Positions 1 through 7,913 of a DNA stretch of 16,440 nucleotides are shown here, piece after piece; the stretch's first letter is position 1; each line of letters begins with the position of its first letter. The notes under the pieces were generated by a model. The model had not been told where the DNA came from. It was given only the letters and a program-made list of their open reading frames with translations, and made no database searches. Location of the stretch: positions 1 through 16,440 of the forward strand of contig CAZFNR010000029.1 in assembly GCA_964520525.1 (NCBI GenBank), in the 5' to 3' direction. The translations under genes were made by a program, and so were the position numbers. Source of the stretch: JAJPXC01 sp964520525 (GTDB lineage: Bacteria; Bacteroidota; Bacteroidia; Bacteroidales; Muribaculaceae).

Positions 1-5
1 GTGGC

Positions 6-1643
6 TTACATCATGCCGCCCATACCACCCATGCCGCCTGCGGGCATTGCGGGGGCCGGATTGTCTTCTTTCTTGTCGGCAATTACACACTCCGTGGTTA
101 GGAACATTCCTGCAATCGAAGCTGCGTTCTCAAGAGCTACGCGGGTAACCTTGGCGGGGTCAATGACACCGGCTGCCATAAGGTTCTCATACACCCCTTT
201 GCGTGCGTTGTAGCCATAGTCGGCATTGCCATCTTTGACCTTTTGTACCACTACAGCGCCCTCAACACCGGCGTTAGCCACGATTTGGCGTAATGGCTCC
301 TCGATGGCGCGTTTGACAATATGTATGCCCGTTTCTTCATCCTCGTTGTCGCCTTTGAGCGTGTCGAGGTTGGCGATGCATCGTATGTAAGCCACGCCGC
401 CGCCCGGGACGATACCCTCTGCGATAGCTGCGCGCGTTGCGCTGAGAGCATCGTCAACGCGGTCTTTTTTCTCTTTCATTTCAACCTCGCTGGGTGCGCC
501 GATATGGAGCACGGCGACGCCTCCTGCCAATTTGGCGAGACGCTCCTGGAGCTTTTCGCGGTCATAGTCGCTTGTGGTCTGCTCGATTTGGGCCTTGATT
601 TGGGCTACACGGGCGGCGATAGACTCTTTTGCCCCTGCACCGTTGACAATTGTCGTGTTCTCTTTATTGACAGTGATTTTCTCTGCTTTGCCGAGCATAT
701 CGATGGTAGCCGACTCAAGTTTCAAACCTTTCTCTTCCGATACTACCTCACCTCCTGTGAGTGTAGCTATGTCTTGCAGCATCTCTTTGCGGCGGTCACC
801 GAAGCCTGGGGCTTTGACGGCGCAAATTTTCAGTGAGCCGCGCAGACGGTTCACTACGAGAGTCGCAAGAGCTTCTTGATCTACATCCTCTGCGATAATC
901 AGTAACGGGCGACCGCTCTGCGCTGTTGCTTCGAGGATGGGGAGCATATCTTTCAGGTTGGAGATTTTCTTGTCATAGATGAGAATGTAAGGTGAGTCCA
1001 TCTCACACTCCATCTTCTCTGTGTTGGTCACGAAATAAGGCGAGATGTAACCGCGGTCAAATTGCATGCCCTCGACAATGTCTACAGTTGTTTCGGTGCC
1101 CTTGGCCTCGTCTACGGTAATCACACCTTCTTTCTTAACCTTTTTCATAGCCTCCGCAATCAGTCGTCCTATGGCCTCGTCATTGTTGGCTGAGATGCGT
1201 GCCACATCCTCAATCTTCTTGAAATCGTCGCCGACTTCTTCCGATTGGGCTTTGATGCCCTCTACCACTACAGCTACGGCCTTGTCTATTCCGCGCTTCA
1301 GGTCCATCGGGTTTGCGCCGGCTGCCACGTTCTTCAAGCCAACGTTGATGATAGCTTGAGCCAGTACGGTTGCTGTTGTTGTGCCGTCACCTGCGTCGTC
1401 GCCGGTCTTTGAGGCCACTTCCTTGACGAGCTGTGCGCCCATGTTCTGGAACTGGTCTTCAAGTTCTACTTCGCGTGCTACCGATACACCATCTTTCGTG
1501 ATATGTGGAGCGCCGAATTTTTTCTCGATAATCACATTGCGCCCCTTGGGCCCAAGTGTCACTTTCACTGCGTCGGCAAGTGCGTCAACGCCTTTTTTCA
1601 ACTCCTCGCGAGCCTTGATATCAAATTTTATTTCTTTTGCCAT
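6..1643 (-). CDS. groEL: Chaperonin GroEL (Hsp60), 545 aa
   Basis: This is the large subunit of the cytosolic chaperonin. It forms the double-ring ATPase that folds client proteins together with GroES. The 545 residues are full length for the family. Visible hallmarks are the ATP-site motif GDGTTTAT around residues 85-92 (Asp86), the N-terminal KVTLGPKGRNV segment at residues 27-37, and RVDDALSATRAA at 395-406, whose Asp398 matches the catalytic aspartate of E. coli GroEL. The C-terminal tail is the usual Gly-Gly-Met repeat ending in GMM. The gene lies 28 nt downstream of groES on the same strand, the normal groESL operon order. The stop codon is at the very edge of the window but the gene is complete. 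No Shine-Dalgarno site is visible, which is common in Bacteroidota. Identification is essentially certain. Confidence 0.99.
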   Translation of the reverse strand: MAKEIKFDIKAREELKKGVDALADAVKVTLGPKGRNVIIEKKFGAPHITKDGVSVAREVELEDQFQNMGAQLVKEVASKTGDDAGDGTTTATVLAQAIINVGLKNVAAGANPMDLKRGIDKAVAVVVEGIKAQSEEVGDDFKKIEDVARISANNDEAIGRLIAEAMKKVKKEGVITVDEAKGTETTVDIVEGMQFDRGYISPYFVTNTEKMECEMDSPYILIYDKKISNLKDMLPILEATAQSGRPLLIIAEDVDQEALATLVVNRLRGSLKICAVKAPGFGDRRKEMLQDIATLTGGEVVSEEKGLKLESATIDMLGKAEKITVNKENTTIVNGAGAKESIAARVAQIKAQIEQTTSDYDREKLQERLAKLAGGVAVLHIGAPSEVEMKEKKDRVDDALSATRAAIAEGIVPGGGVAYIRCIANLDTLKGDNEDEETGIHIVKRAIEEPLRQIVANAGVEGAVVVQKVKDGNADYGYNARKGVYENLMAAGVIDPAKVTRVALENAASIAGMFLTTECVIADKKEDNPAPAMPAGGMGGMGGMM

Positions 1644-1671
1644 GATTGTGGTTTTTTTATTTTATGTTCAA

Positions 1672-1944
1672 TTATTCAACAACGGCCAATATGTCACTTT
1701 GGCGCATGATGAGATATTTCTCACCGTCGATTTCTATCTCGGTGCCGGCGTATTTGCCATAAAGTACAGTATCACCTTCCTTGACAACCATTTTCTCTTC
1801 TTTCGTGCCGTCGCCTGTGGCGAGAACGGTGCCTTTGAGCGGTTTCTCCTTAGCCGAGTCGGGTATGATGATACCTGATACTGTGACTTCTTCGGCGGGG
1901 GTCGGATTAATCAGAACGCGATCTGCCAGTGGTTTGATTTTCAT
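1672..1944 (-). CDS. groES: Co-chaperonin GroES (Hsp10), 90 aa
   Basis: GroES caps the GroEL ring and closes the folding chamber. The protein has the standard N-terminus (MKIKPLADRVLI), a mobile-loop region around residues 17-30 containing SGIIIPDSAKEKP, and the C-terminal EKYLIMRQSDILAVVE strand. At 90 aa it is normal for Bacteroidota. It is the first gene of the groES-groEL operon. Its upstream region (about 1945-2075) has no CIRCE inverted repeat (TTAGCACTC-N9-GAGTGCTAA), so HrcA control is not indicated. A family of CGTGNCA repeats lies there instead and is listed separately. No Shine-Dalgarno site is seen before the start. Confidence 0.99.
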   Translation of the reverse strand: MKIKPLADRVLINPTPAEEVTVSGIIIPDSAKEKPLKGTVLATGDGTKEEKMVVKEGDTVLYGKYAGTEIEIDGEKYLIMRQSDILAVVE

Positions 1945-2004
1945 AATTGAATATGTTTAGTTAGTTTGTTATGTTAATTTCTACGCTTTAATTTTAGCAT
2001 ATTC

Positions 2005-2071
2005 CGTGCCAAATTTCCATGCTGACATCAAACGTGACAAAATGTCAACCTCGTGTCAAACTGTCGTGCCA
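2005..2071. promoter_or_regulatory. Iterated CGTGNCA motif and palindrome upstream of groES
   Basis: Four copies of CGTGNCA begin at 2005, 2033, 2052 and 2065 (CGTGCCAAAT, CGTGACAAAA, CGTGTCAAAC, CGTGCCATCA). Copies two and three match at 12 of 14 positions over 14 nt. On the groES strand they read TTTGNCACG or a close variant. The second copy overlaps a perfect inverted repeat, TGACA-AAA-TGTCA, at 2035-2047. The array sits 60-130 bp upstream of the groES start, where a stress-response operator or promoter would lie. What binds it is unknown. The repeat is directly visible; its regulatory role is inference. Confidence 0.4.
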
Positions 2072-2136
2072 TCATTAGCTTATAACACTTCATGGCGATT
2101 TATGGTTCTTCGCCCATGTGTAACTCCCATTAAAGC

Positions 2137-2152
2137 AACATTACACAATGTT
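2137..2152. repeat. Inverted repeat AACATT-acac-AATGTT
   Basis: A perfect 6-bp inverted repeat with a 4-nt spacer lies in the divergent region between groES and the NlpC/P60 gene, about 60 bp upstream of the -33 element proposed for the latter. It is AT-rich and short, so it could be a transcription-factor site or chance. Confidence 0.3.
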
Positions 2153-2211
2153 AAATTTGTGGCTCGCATTTGCGTAATGGTTAATTTGATTTAAATCGAA
2201 ATCGATGGTTA

Positions 2212-2241
2212 TTGCATCCCCGGTGGTTATCATTAACTTTG
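2212..2241 (+). promoter_or_regulatory. Bacteroidota-type promoter for the NlpC/P60-ligA unit
   Basis: A perfect match to the Bacteroidota -7 consensus TAnnTTTG occurs as TAACTTTG at 2234-2241. TTG at 2212-2214 stands 19 bp upstream, the spacing expected for the -33 element. Transcription would start near 2248 and give a leader of about 70 nt before the start codon at 2320. The rest of the 375-bp gap between groES and this gene holds the CGTGNCA array and a small inverted repeat but no convincing gene. Confidence 0.65.
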
Positions 2242-2319
2242 TAATGAACTAGTCATTCATGGTTGCCGATTTATTAGTTTTTTCACCATCCAACTCCATC
2301 TCTCCCCTAAGAAAGAGGA

Positions 2320-2949
2320 ATGAAACACATCAAAATAATCAGTGCGTTAGTGACGGCGTTATTCGTAGTTTCCGTCGGTGCCGTTTATGCGACCCCGACA
2401 CAGAAAACCACTACGACCGTTACCAACCATAGGGTAGTCAAGGTCGGAGAGGAACCTTCGTCCTCCTTGATTGCCGGAGCCGCTGTCGGCAAAGCGGTTG
2501 TTTTGGAGATGATTAAATCTGCAGAGCCGCAGAGCATCGTCCCCGACATGGTCAGCTATGCCAAGAAATTCCTCGGAGCGCATTATCGTTATGGTGCCAG
2601 GGGCCCCAAGAACTTCGACTGCTCGGGTTTCACAAGCTATGTGTTTCGTGAATTCGGATACAAACTCAGCCCCACATCTCGCGCGCAATATCTGCAAGGA
2701 GTCGGTGTCTCGCGCGACGAAGTGCGACCGGGCGACCTGCTTTTCTTCAGCGGACGGCGTGCCGGTAAAAATGTCGGCCACGTCGGTATGGTAATTGATG
2801 TCAATGACGACGACAAATCAATCCGATTCATTCACGCTACAATAGGTGGTGGCGTGAAAATTGACACATACCCCGACGGCGGATATTACAGCAAGCGATA
2901 CATCGGTGCCCGTCGAGTCCTTTCCGACAAAGACTTAGGCGATATTTAA
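2320..2949 (+). CDS. Secreted NlpC/P60 family cell-wall hydrolase, 209 aa
   Basis: This is a predicted exported cysteine peptidase of the NlpC/P60 superfamily, which cleaves peptide stems of peptidoglycan (classically the gamma-D-Glu-diaminopimelate bond). Residues 1-24 form a signal peptide with a likely signal peptidase I site after VYA. Residues 25-70 are a low-complexity Thr/Ser-rich linker. The catalytic domain covers about residues 76-185. It shows the three expected residues: Cys101 in FDCSGF, His154 in VGHVGM and a third polar residue, His172, in FIHAT. The RPGDLLFF segment at 136-143 is also typical. The ATG is preceded by a purine-rich stretch that touches the start codon, too close for a normal Shine-Dalgarno site, so the start rests on the signal peptide. 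ligA follows 12 nt later. The exact bond cleaved cannot be read from the sequence. Confidence 0.94.
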   Translation: MKHIKIISALVTALFVVSVGAVYATPTQKTTTTVTNHRVVKVGEEPSSSLIAGAAVGKAVVLEMIKSAEPQSIVPDMVSYAKKFLGAHYRYGARGPKNFDCSGFTSYVFREFGYKLSPTSRAQYLQGVGVSRDEVRPGDLLFFSGRRAGKNVGHVGMVIDVNDDDKSIRFIHATIGGGVKIDTYPDGGYYSKRYIGARRVLSDKDLGDI

Positions 2950-2961
2950 ACCTTGGAAACA

Positions 2962-4974
2962 ATGCCATCATCACCTCAGCAGCGAATAATAGAGCTTAGA
3001 AGCGAGCTTAATCGCCACAATCACAACTATTACGTCCTTAACGCTCCGACTATAACCGACAAGGAATTTGACGAGTTGCTCAAGGAGCTGGAGCGTCTCG
3101 AAGCTGAGCATCCCGAGTTTTACGACCCGTTGTCCCCGACACAGAGGGTAGGCAGTGACATAAACAAAGCTTTCGAGCAGGTAGCCCATATCTATCCCAT
3201 GCTCTCTCTCGGTAACACCTACTCCGTTGAGGAGGTAGATGAGTTTGTCAGCCGTACGCGCGCGGCCCTTATGGGGGAGAAGGTGACCATCATCGGTGAA
3301 ATGAAATTCGACGGCACATCAATATCACTGATATACGAAGATGGACGGCTTGTCAGAGCCGTAACTCGAGGCGATGGGGTGAAAGGCGATGTCGTGACCG
3401 AAAATGTGAAAACCATCAGAAGTATACCCTTGCAGTTACAAGGAGACGGTTGGCCCCATCGGTTCGAAATTCGCGGTGAGATAGTGCTCCCATGGTCCGA
3501 ATTTGACAGGCTCAATAGAGAGCGTGAGTTCAATGAGGAGCCTTTGTTCGCGAACCCTCGTAATGCTGCCTCTGGCACGCTGAAAATGCAAAATTCAGCC
3601 GAGGTAGCCCGTCGTGGTCTCGATGCTTATTTCTATTATCTTCTCAGCGATGAGCTACCGTTTGATAACCACTATGACAACATGATGGCTGTAAAGAGTT
3701 GGGGCTTTAAAGTGTCGTCAGTGATGACACCCTTGCACTCAATTGATGAGGTCGATAAATTCATCAGCCATTGGGATGTTGCCCGCAAAGAGCTGCCGGT
3801 GGCTACCGATGGACTTGTGTTTAAGGTCGATTCGCTGCGACAGCAGCTCAATCTTGGCTCTACCGCCAAATCACCGCGATGGGCCATCGCCTATAAATTT
3901 CAAGCCGAGAGAGCATTGACTCGTCTCGATTTTGTGTCGTTCGAGGTCGGGCGCACAGGAGTAGTTACACCTGTAGCCAATCTCGATCCGGTTCTCTTGT
4001 CAGGTACCATCGTGAAGCGAGCATCCCTTCACAATGAGGATATTATCAAATCGCTCGACATTCATGAGCATGATATGCTTTATGTGGAAAAGGGCGGTGA
4101 AATCATTCCCAAAATCACCGGGGTCGATATCGGTCGGCGACAGCTTGGCAGTGTGCCTGTCAGGTTTGTGACATCATGTCCCGCTTGCGGCACGCGGCTT
4201 GTCAGGGTCGAGGGCGAAGCGGCATGGGTGTGTCCCGATAAATATGGGTGTCCTCCACAGATTGCCGGAAGAATCGAGCATTTCGTAGGCCGCCGCATGA
4301 TGAACATTGATGGAATAGGCGAGGAGACGGCTGAGCTGCTCTATAAGGCCGGATTGGTCAATAACATCGCTGACCTATATAGCTTGACTCAAGAAAAGCT
4401 CATGACGCTTGCGCGATTCGGCAAAAGAAGCTCCGAGCGCATAATCGAAGGTCTCGAAGCGTCTAAATCTGTCCCGTTCGAGCGCGTGGTCTATGCTCTG
4501 TCAATACCATATGTAGGCGAGACAGTCGCAAAAAAACTCGCTCGGGCGGTCGGTGACATCGACAATCTGATGTCTATGTCGGTTGATGAACTTATGTCTA
4601 TTGATGACATCGGAGAGAGGATTGCAAACTCGATAATCGAATTTTTTGAAACTCCCATAAACCGCAGGATAATCGAACGATTGCGAAACGCAGGATTGCA
4701 GATGTCGATGCCTGAAGATACAGATGAGGACCGGTCTGACATCCTTGCTGGAAAATCTATCGTGATTAGTGGCACATTCTCACATCATTCGCGTGATCAA
4801 TACAAAGAGATGATAGAACGCAATGGAGGCAAAAACGTCGCCTCAATATCCAAAAAGACTGATTTTATATTAGCCGGAGAGAACATGGGACCCTCAAAAC
4901 TTGAAAAGGCTCAAAAGCTTGGCGTTAAAATCATTTCTGAAGACCAATTCTTATCTCTCCTCAACGTGAAATAA
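2962..4974 (+). CDS. ligA: NAD-dependent DNA ligase LigA, 670 aa
   Basis: LigA seals nicks in duplex DNA using NAD+ and is the essential replicative and repair ligase of bacteria. In order the protein shows the N-terminal Ia/NMN-binding region (about residues 1-65, with HNHNYYVL), the adenylation domain with the KxDG motif MKFDG (Lys115, matching the E. coli adenylated lysine), and the OB-fold with FEVGRTGVVTPVA. These are followed by a four-cysteine zinc finger (Cys406, 409, 424, 430), a helix-hairpin-helix region (about 435-580) and a C-terminal BRCT domain (about 592-670). The length is normal. The frame is open nine bases further upstream to a TTG at 2953. The ATG at 2962 is preferred because the E. 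coli numbering then fits and GGAA lies just upstream. It is 12 nt behind the NlpC/P60 gene and probably co-transcribed. Confidence 0.98.
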   Translation: MPSSPQQRIIELRSELNRHNHNYYVLNAPTITDKEFDELLKELERLEAEHPEFYDPLSPTQRVGSDINKAFEQVAHIYPMLSLGNTYSVEEVDEFVSRTRAALMGEKVTIIGEMKFDGTSISLIYEDGRLVRAVTRGDGVKGDVVTENVKTIRSIPLQLQGDGWPHRFEIRGEIVLPWSEFDRLNREREFNEEPLFANPRNAASGTLKMQNSAEVARRGLDAYFYYLLSDELPFDNHYDNMMAVKSWGFKVSSVMTPLHSIDEVDKFISHWDVARKELPVATDGLVFKVDSLRQQLNLGSTAKSPRWAIAYKFQAERALTRLDFVSFEVGRTGVVTPVANLDPVLLSGTIVKRASLHNEDIIKSLDIHEHDMLYVEKGGEIIPKITGVDIGRRQLGSVPVRFVTSCPACGTRLVRVEGEAAWVCPDKYGCPPQIAGRIEHFVGRRMMNIDGIGEETAELLYKAGLVNNIADLYSLTQEKLMTLARFGKRSSERIIEGLEASKSVPFERVVYALSIPYVGETVAKKLARAVGDIDNLMSMSVDELMSIDDIGERIANSIIEFFETPINRRIIERLRNAGLQMSMPEDTDEDRSDILAGKSIVISGTFSHHSRDQYKEMIERNGGKNVASISKKTDFILAGENMGPSKLEKAQKLGVKIISEDQFLSLLNVK

Positions 4975-5139
4975 GAGGTCACACACCCTTAATTTTTGTA
5001 GAATCAGCATCAACATCGCTGATAGGCCATGCTATCCCGTGTTGAGTTCCGTATCACCCTCACCGATGAGGATGTCGCAGCCATCCCTATCGCTGTAGGC
5101 GTAAGGCACAGTCTGATTCATATAGTATGTGCCATCGAT
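4975..5139. other. Intergenic gap between convergent ligA and DUF4923 genes
   Basis: No gene is called here. The DUF4923 reading frame stays open for 35 codons past its TAA stop (minus strand, 5139 down to a TAG at 5032-5034). The complementary plus strand is also open from an ATG at 5029. This may be a decayed coding remnant or a lost C-terminal extension. A 6-bp inverted repeat, ATCAGC/GCTGAT (5003-5008 and 5018-5023), lacks a U-tract and is not a convincing terminator for either gene. Confidence 0.4.
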
Positions 5140-5781
5140 TTATTCCGATGTTTTCTTCAGTTCAAAGCCTGCGTTCAATCCGTCATAGCTGCTTAACAAT
5201 GCCGCTATTCCTTTGATTGATGCATTTCCCGAAATCGCCGAAATCTTTTCAACGAGTGAAATAAGTTTTGATACATCAAATGTCAATTTGACGTTCTTTC
5301 CCGATCGGCTCATATAAGCGGTCATCGAACCGATTTTTATCTTGCCGAATGCCTTGAACCCAAATAGATACTGCCCATCTTTATTTTTAGTGACATTACC
5401 CTTCAATTCCGCGCGTTTGACTTTCATTACGAAAGTGCTGTCAGCGTTGAATTTCATTTTCAGGCCGGTTAATCCGGCTTTCTGGTAATATGGCTCGATT
5501 TCTTTCTCTATCTTATCTGCGGCAGCTGCTCCACCGGCTTTTTTCAAAAGATTGTCACTCCTGAATGATACCGCGGGAGCAACATATTCCCAGTCGCCTG
5601 TGAGGTCTTTCAGCTCGACGCCTCCACCCGCAATATCGCCGATTATACTCGTGATGCCCTCTATTGCATCGCTGTCACCGCCAAGTTTGCCTAAAAAATC
5701 CTTTAAATCGGCTTGCGCACTCTGTATCCCGCACAGGCACAAAAGCGCAGTCACTGCTGCGATATGTAAAATTCTGCTCAT
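5140..5781 (-). CDS. Exported DUF4923 (lipocalin-like) family protein, 213 aa
   Basis: This is a small exported protein of unknown function that resembles the DUF4923 family of Bacteroidota lipocalin-like proteins. Residues 1-24 from the chosen start form a signal peptide ending AQA before DLKD. The two cysteines inside it (CLCG) do not make a good lipobox, so a soluble periplasmic protein is more likely than a lipoprotein. The mature part has the family-like segments LTGDWEYVAPAVSFRSDN, an Ala-rich KAGGAAAADKIE stretch, YYQKAGLTGL, and beta-strand-rich sequence to the end. The frame is open to an upstream ATG at 5817. The ATG at 5781 is preferred because AGGAG lies 7 nt before it and the signal peptide then starts cleanly. 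It follows the sugar dehydratase gene by 13 nt, so the two are probably co-transcribed. Family assignment is from recognition, not a search. Confidence 0.75.
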   Translation of the reverse strand: MSRILHIAAVTALLCLCGIQSAQADLKDFLGKLGGDSDAIEGITSIIGDIAGGGVELKDLTGDWEYVAPAVSFRSDNLLKKAGGAAAADKIEKEIEPYYQKAGLTGLKMKFNADSTFVMKVKRAELKGNVTKNKDGQYLFGFKAFGKIKIGSMTAYMSRSGKNVKLTFDVSKLISLVEKISAISGNASIKGIAALLSSYDGLNAGFELKKTSE

Positions 5782-5788
5782 ATTTAAT

Positions 5789-5793
5789 CTCCT
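5789..5793 (-). promoter_or_regulatory. Shine-Dalgarno site (AGGAG) deciding the DUF4923 start
   Basis: AGGAG on the minus strand stands 7 nt upstream of the ATG at 5781, in the 13-nt gap after the upstream gene's stop. It supports the internal start over the ATG at 5817, which lies inside the upstream coding sequence. It is notable because most genes in this window have no recognisable Shine-Dalgarno site. Confidence 0.65.
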
Positions 5794-5794
5794 A

Positions 5795-7798
5795 TTAGTT
5801 TGGATTGGGTATTTCAACTACGTTGTGCCCGCCGCACTCTTTTCTCACTTCGCTATCTATTTTTTCCCATTCTGAATTGCGTGACACATATTCAGGCACG
5901 ATATGTTTCATTTCAAGCACAAGAGCGTGGTTGTCTCCGCTGTCGAGCGACTTTTTCAACTCGGCTAAGTGCTCTTTGACGTTTACATAGTCATAGACTC
6001 TCACCTTGGCAATCATGATTTTGGGATGATGTGTTGAAATAGTGCGTTCTCGGTCGCTGAGAAGCTCCTCATATAATTTCTCTCCGGGACGTAACCCCGT
6101 CTCTACTATTTTGATATCTTTGTCCGCTCTAAGTCCGGCCAGTGAAATCATGCGGCAGGCTAAATCATAGATTTTTACCGGTTTGCCCATGTCAAATATG
6201 TAAATCTCTCCGCCTGAGCCCATGCAGCCGGCTTCCAAAACGAGTGAGCAGGCCTCTGGGATAGTCATGAAATATCTGATCATGTCGCGGTGGGTCACAG
6301 TGACCGGTCCTCCTTTTTTTATTTGTTGGTGAAAGCGGGGTATGACCGACCCGTTTGACCCCAGAACATTACCAAATCGAGTGGTGATAAATTGGGTTGT
6401 CGGATGGTCGTGTATTTTTTGGTTACGGAAAAACAGAGATTGGACATATATCTCTGCGATTCGTTTTGATGCCCCCATTATATTGGTCGGGTTGACCGCC
6501 TTGTCGGTCGAAATCATAACGAACTTTTCTACACCGTAGAGCATCGAAAGGTCTGCTATATTCTTGGTGCCGAACACATTGGTCAATACGGCCTCTGATG
6601 GATTGTGTTCCATCATGGGAACGTGTTTATAGGCTGCGGCATGAAACACAAACCGCGGACGGTACTTGACGAATGCCCGTTCCATACGCTCTCGGTTCGT
6701 GACATCTCCTATAAACAAATGAACGTTGGTGCCTGGAAACTTTTCATCCATTTCAAGTTGCATTTCATGCATCGGCGACTCGGCTTGATCGAGAAGCACT
6801 ATCTCTTTAGCTCCGAATTGCGCCACTTGTCTGACGATTTCAGAACCAATGGAGCCTGCGGCACCGGTAATCATCACAACGGAGTTCCTTATAATTCGGT
6901 TTACTCTTGGATTCTCGGTCTTTATTGGCTCTCGGCCAAGCAAATCCTCTATGTTGGTGTGATGGACGTGTGATGAAAGGGGTTGATGACCATCCTCGCT
7001 TGTCGTGAATTCTTCTACTTGATTGAGCATTAATAATTTGATGCCGTGTCCGAGGAATACATCTGCCGCTCCACTTTTCATGAACTCAATTTGGCTGGAA
7101 AGGAATAGTAAAGTCTTGCAGTTAAATCTGTTGAATATATCTTCTATATCATCCTCGTTATATTTCAAAACCGGTATTCCGTTGATGGGTTTGGCGGTTT
7201 CTTTGCTCGACAGGCTGATTAAGGCCACGGGTTCAAACTGACCGTTCACCTCATATTTCAATGCGCTTGCCAGGAAATAGGAATTAATCGCCGACCCAAG
7301 CATTATCACTCTTTCCCTCTTGGATATTGAGTTGATAAATAATGTGTAAACATATTTTAGTCCGAGTCGCAGACACATCATCATTGTGAATGAAAAAACT
7401 GCGATAAGAAATACGTTCCATATGCGGAAAAACAGTTCGTGAGTAATCGCCTGAATGCCTAATGTCACTATTGTCAAAATGATAGATGCAAAGGTTATCA
7501 TCATCGTGATTCTATAAAGATCGGCTATGACCGATAATCGTAGAACGTATTTATAGCTTTTGACGATTAGGCTGCATAAGAAGTATATCGCTACAACAAC
7601 CGACCCCCTTATCCATGGCGAATATGTCCACGATGGCCCATCAGTGCCATTGATTTCGCTGAAAGTGAAAGTCAGTACACAACTCATTGCGACAATGAGC
7701 ATATCTACCAGACATATAGTCCATCGGGGGGCTGGGGTGTCAAGTAGATGATGTATATGTTGTGACCTTGACAATTTATTCAGTAAACTTTCCTTCAT
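5795..7798 (-). CDS. Membrane nucleotide-sugar 4,6-dehydratase/epimerase (CapD/WbpM/PglF type), 667 aa
   Basis: This is a predicted inner-membrane enzyme acting on UDP-sugars such as UDP-GlcNAc in polysaccharide or glycoprotein glycan synthesis. Four hydrophobic segments lie within about residues 27-148. A first Rossmann-like, CoA-binding-type domain follows (about 160-290, with RVIMLGSA). The catalytic short-chain dehydrogenase domain runs from about 306 to 600. Visible motifs are the NAD(P)-binding TGAAGSIGSE (311-320), HAAAYKHVPMMEHNP (386-400), STDKAVNP (430-437) and MGASK (441-445), where Met replaces the classical catalytic Tyr as in the WbpM/PglF group, and GLRPGEKLYEELL (568-580). The length fits full-size members. 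It is the first gene of a likely two-gene operon with the DUF4923 gene. No glycosyltransferase or flippase genes adjoin it, so its pathway is not in this window. Choosing between dehydratase and epimerase needs biochemistry. Confidence 0.93.
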   Translation of the reverse strand: MKESLLNKLSRSQHIHHLLDTPAPRWTICLVDMLIVAMSCVLTFTFSEINGTDGPSWTYSPWIRGSVVVAIYFLCSLIVKSYKYVLRLSVIADLYRITMMITFASIILTIVTLGIQAITHELFFRIWNVFLIAVFSFTMMMCLRLGLKYVYTLFINSISKRERVIMLGSAINSYFLASALKYEVNGQFEPVALISLSSKETAKPINGIPVLKYNEDDIEDIFNRFNCKTLLFLSSQIEFMKSGAADVFLGHGIKLLMLNQVEEFTTSEDGHQPLSSHVHHTNIEDLLGREPIKTENPRVNRIIRNSVVMITGAAGSIGSEIVRQVAQFGAKEIVLLDQAESPMHEMQLEMDEKFPGTNVHLFIGDVTNRERMERAFVKYRPRFVFHAAAYKHVPMMEHNPSEAVLTNVFGTKNIADLSMLYGVEKFVMISTDKAVNPTNIMGASKRIAEIYVQSLFFRNQKIHDHPTTQFITTRFGNVLGSNGSVIPRFHQQIKKGGPVTVTHRDMIRYFMTIPEACSLVLEAGCMGSGGEIYIFDMGKPVKIYDLACRMISLAGLRADKDIKIVETGLRPGEKLYEELLSDRERTISTHHPKIMIAKVRVYDYVNVKEHLAELKKSLDSGDNHALVLEMKHIVPEYVSRNSEWEKIDSEVRKECGGHNVVEIPNPN

Positions 7799-7913
7799 AG
7801 ATCTAAAACAGGTAATGCGAGAATGGGCTCAGGAATGTTGTTCATATCCGCTATTTTCAGTATATCCAATAGACAGACAAAATACAGAGGGAGGTTCGAT
7901 AAATTCGACTTAC

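Noticed and set aside
321..836. A 171-codon open frame on the plus strand inside groEL
   Set aside because: It lies wholly antisense to the conserved groEL sequence, is Cys-rich and has no family resemblance. It is a frame shadow of groEL.
1945..2075. CIRCE element or standard TAnnTTTG promoter for groES
   Set aside because: Neither the CIRCE inverted repeat nor a clean -7 consensus was found on the minus strand; only the CGTGNCA array is present.
2006..2194. A 62-codon plus-strand frame between groES and the NlpC/P60 gene
   Set aside because: Poor start context, no recognisable domain, and it covers the regulatory region and the CGTGNCA array.
5003..5023. ATCAGC/GCTGAT inverted repeat after ligA as a terminator
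   Set aside because: Only a 6-bp stem with a 9-nt loop and no T-run on either side.
5782..5817. A 12-codon N-terminal extension of the DUF4923 protein
   Set aside because: It would overlap the upstream gene's end and precede the signal peptide, whereas AGGAG supports the ATG at 5781.
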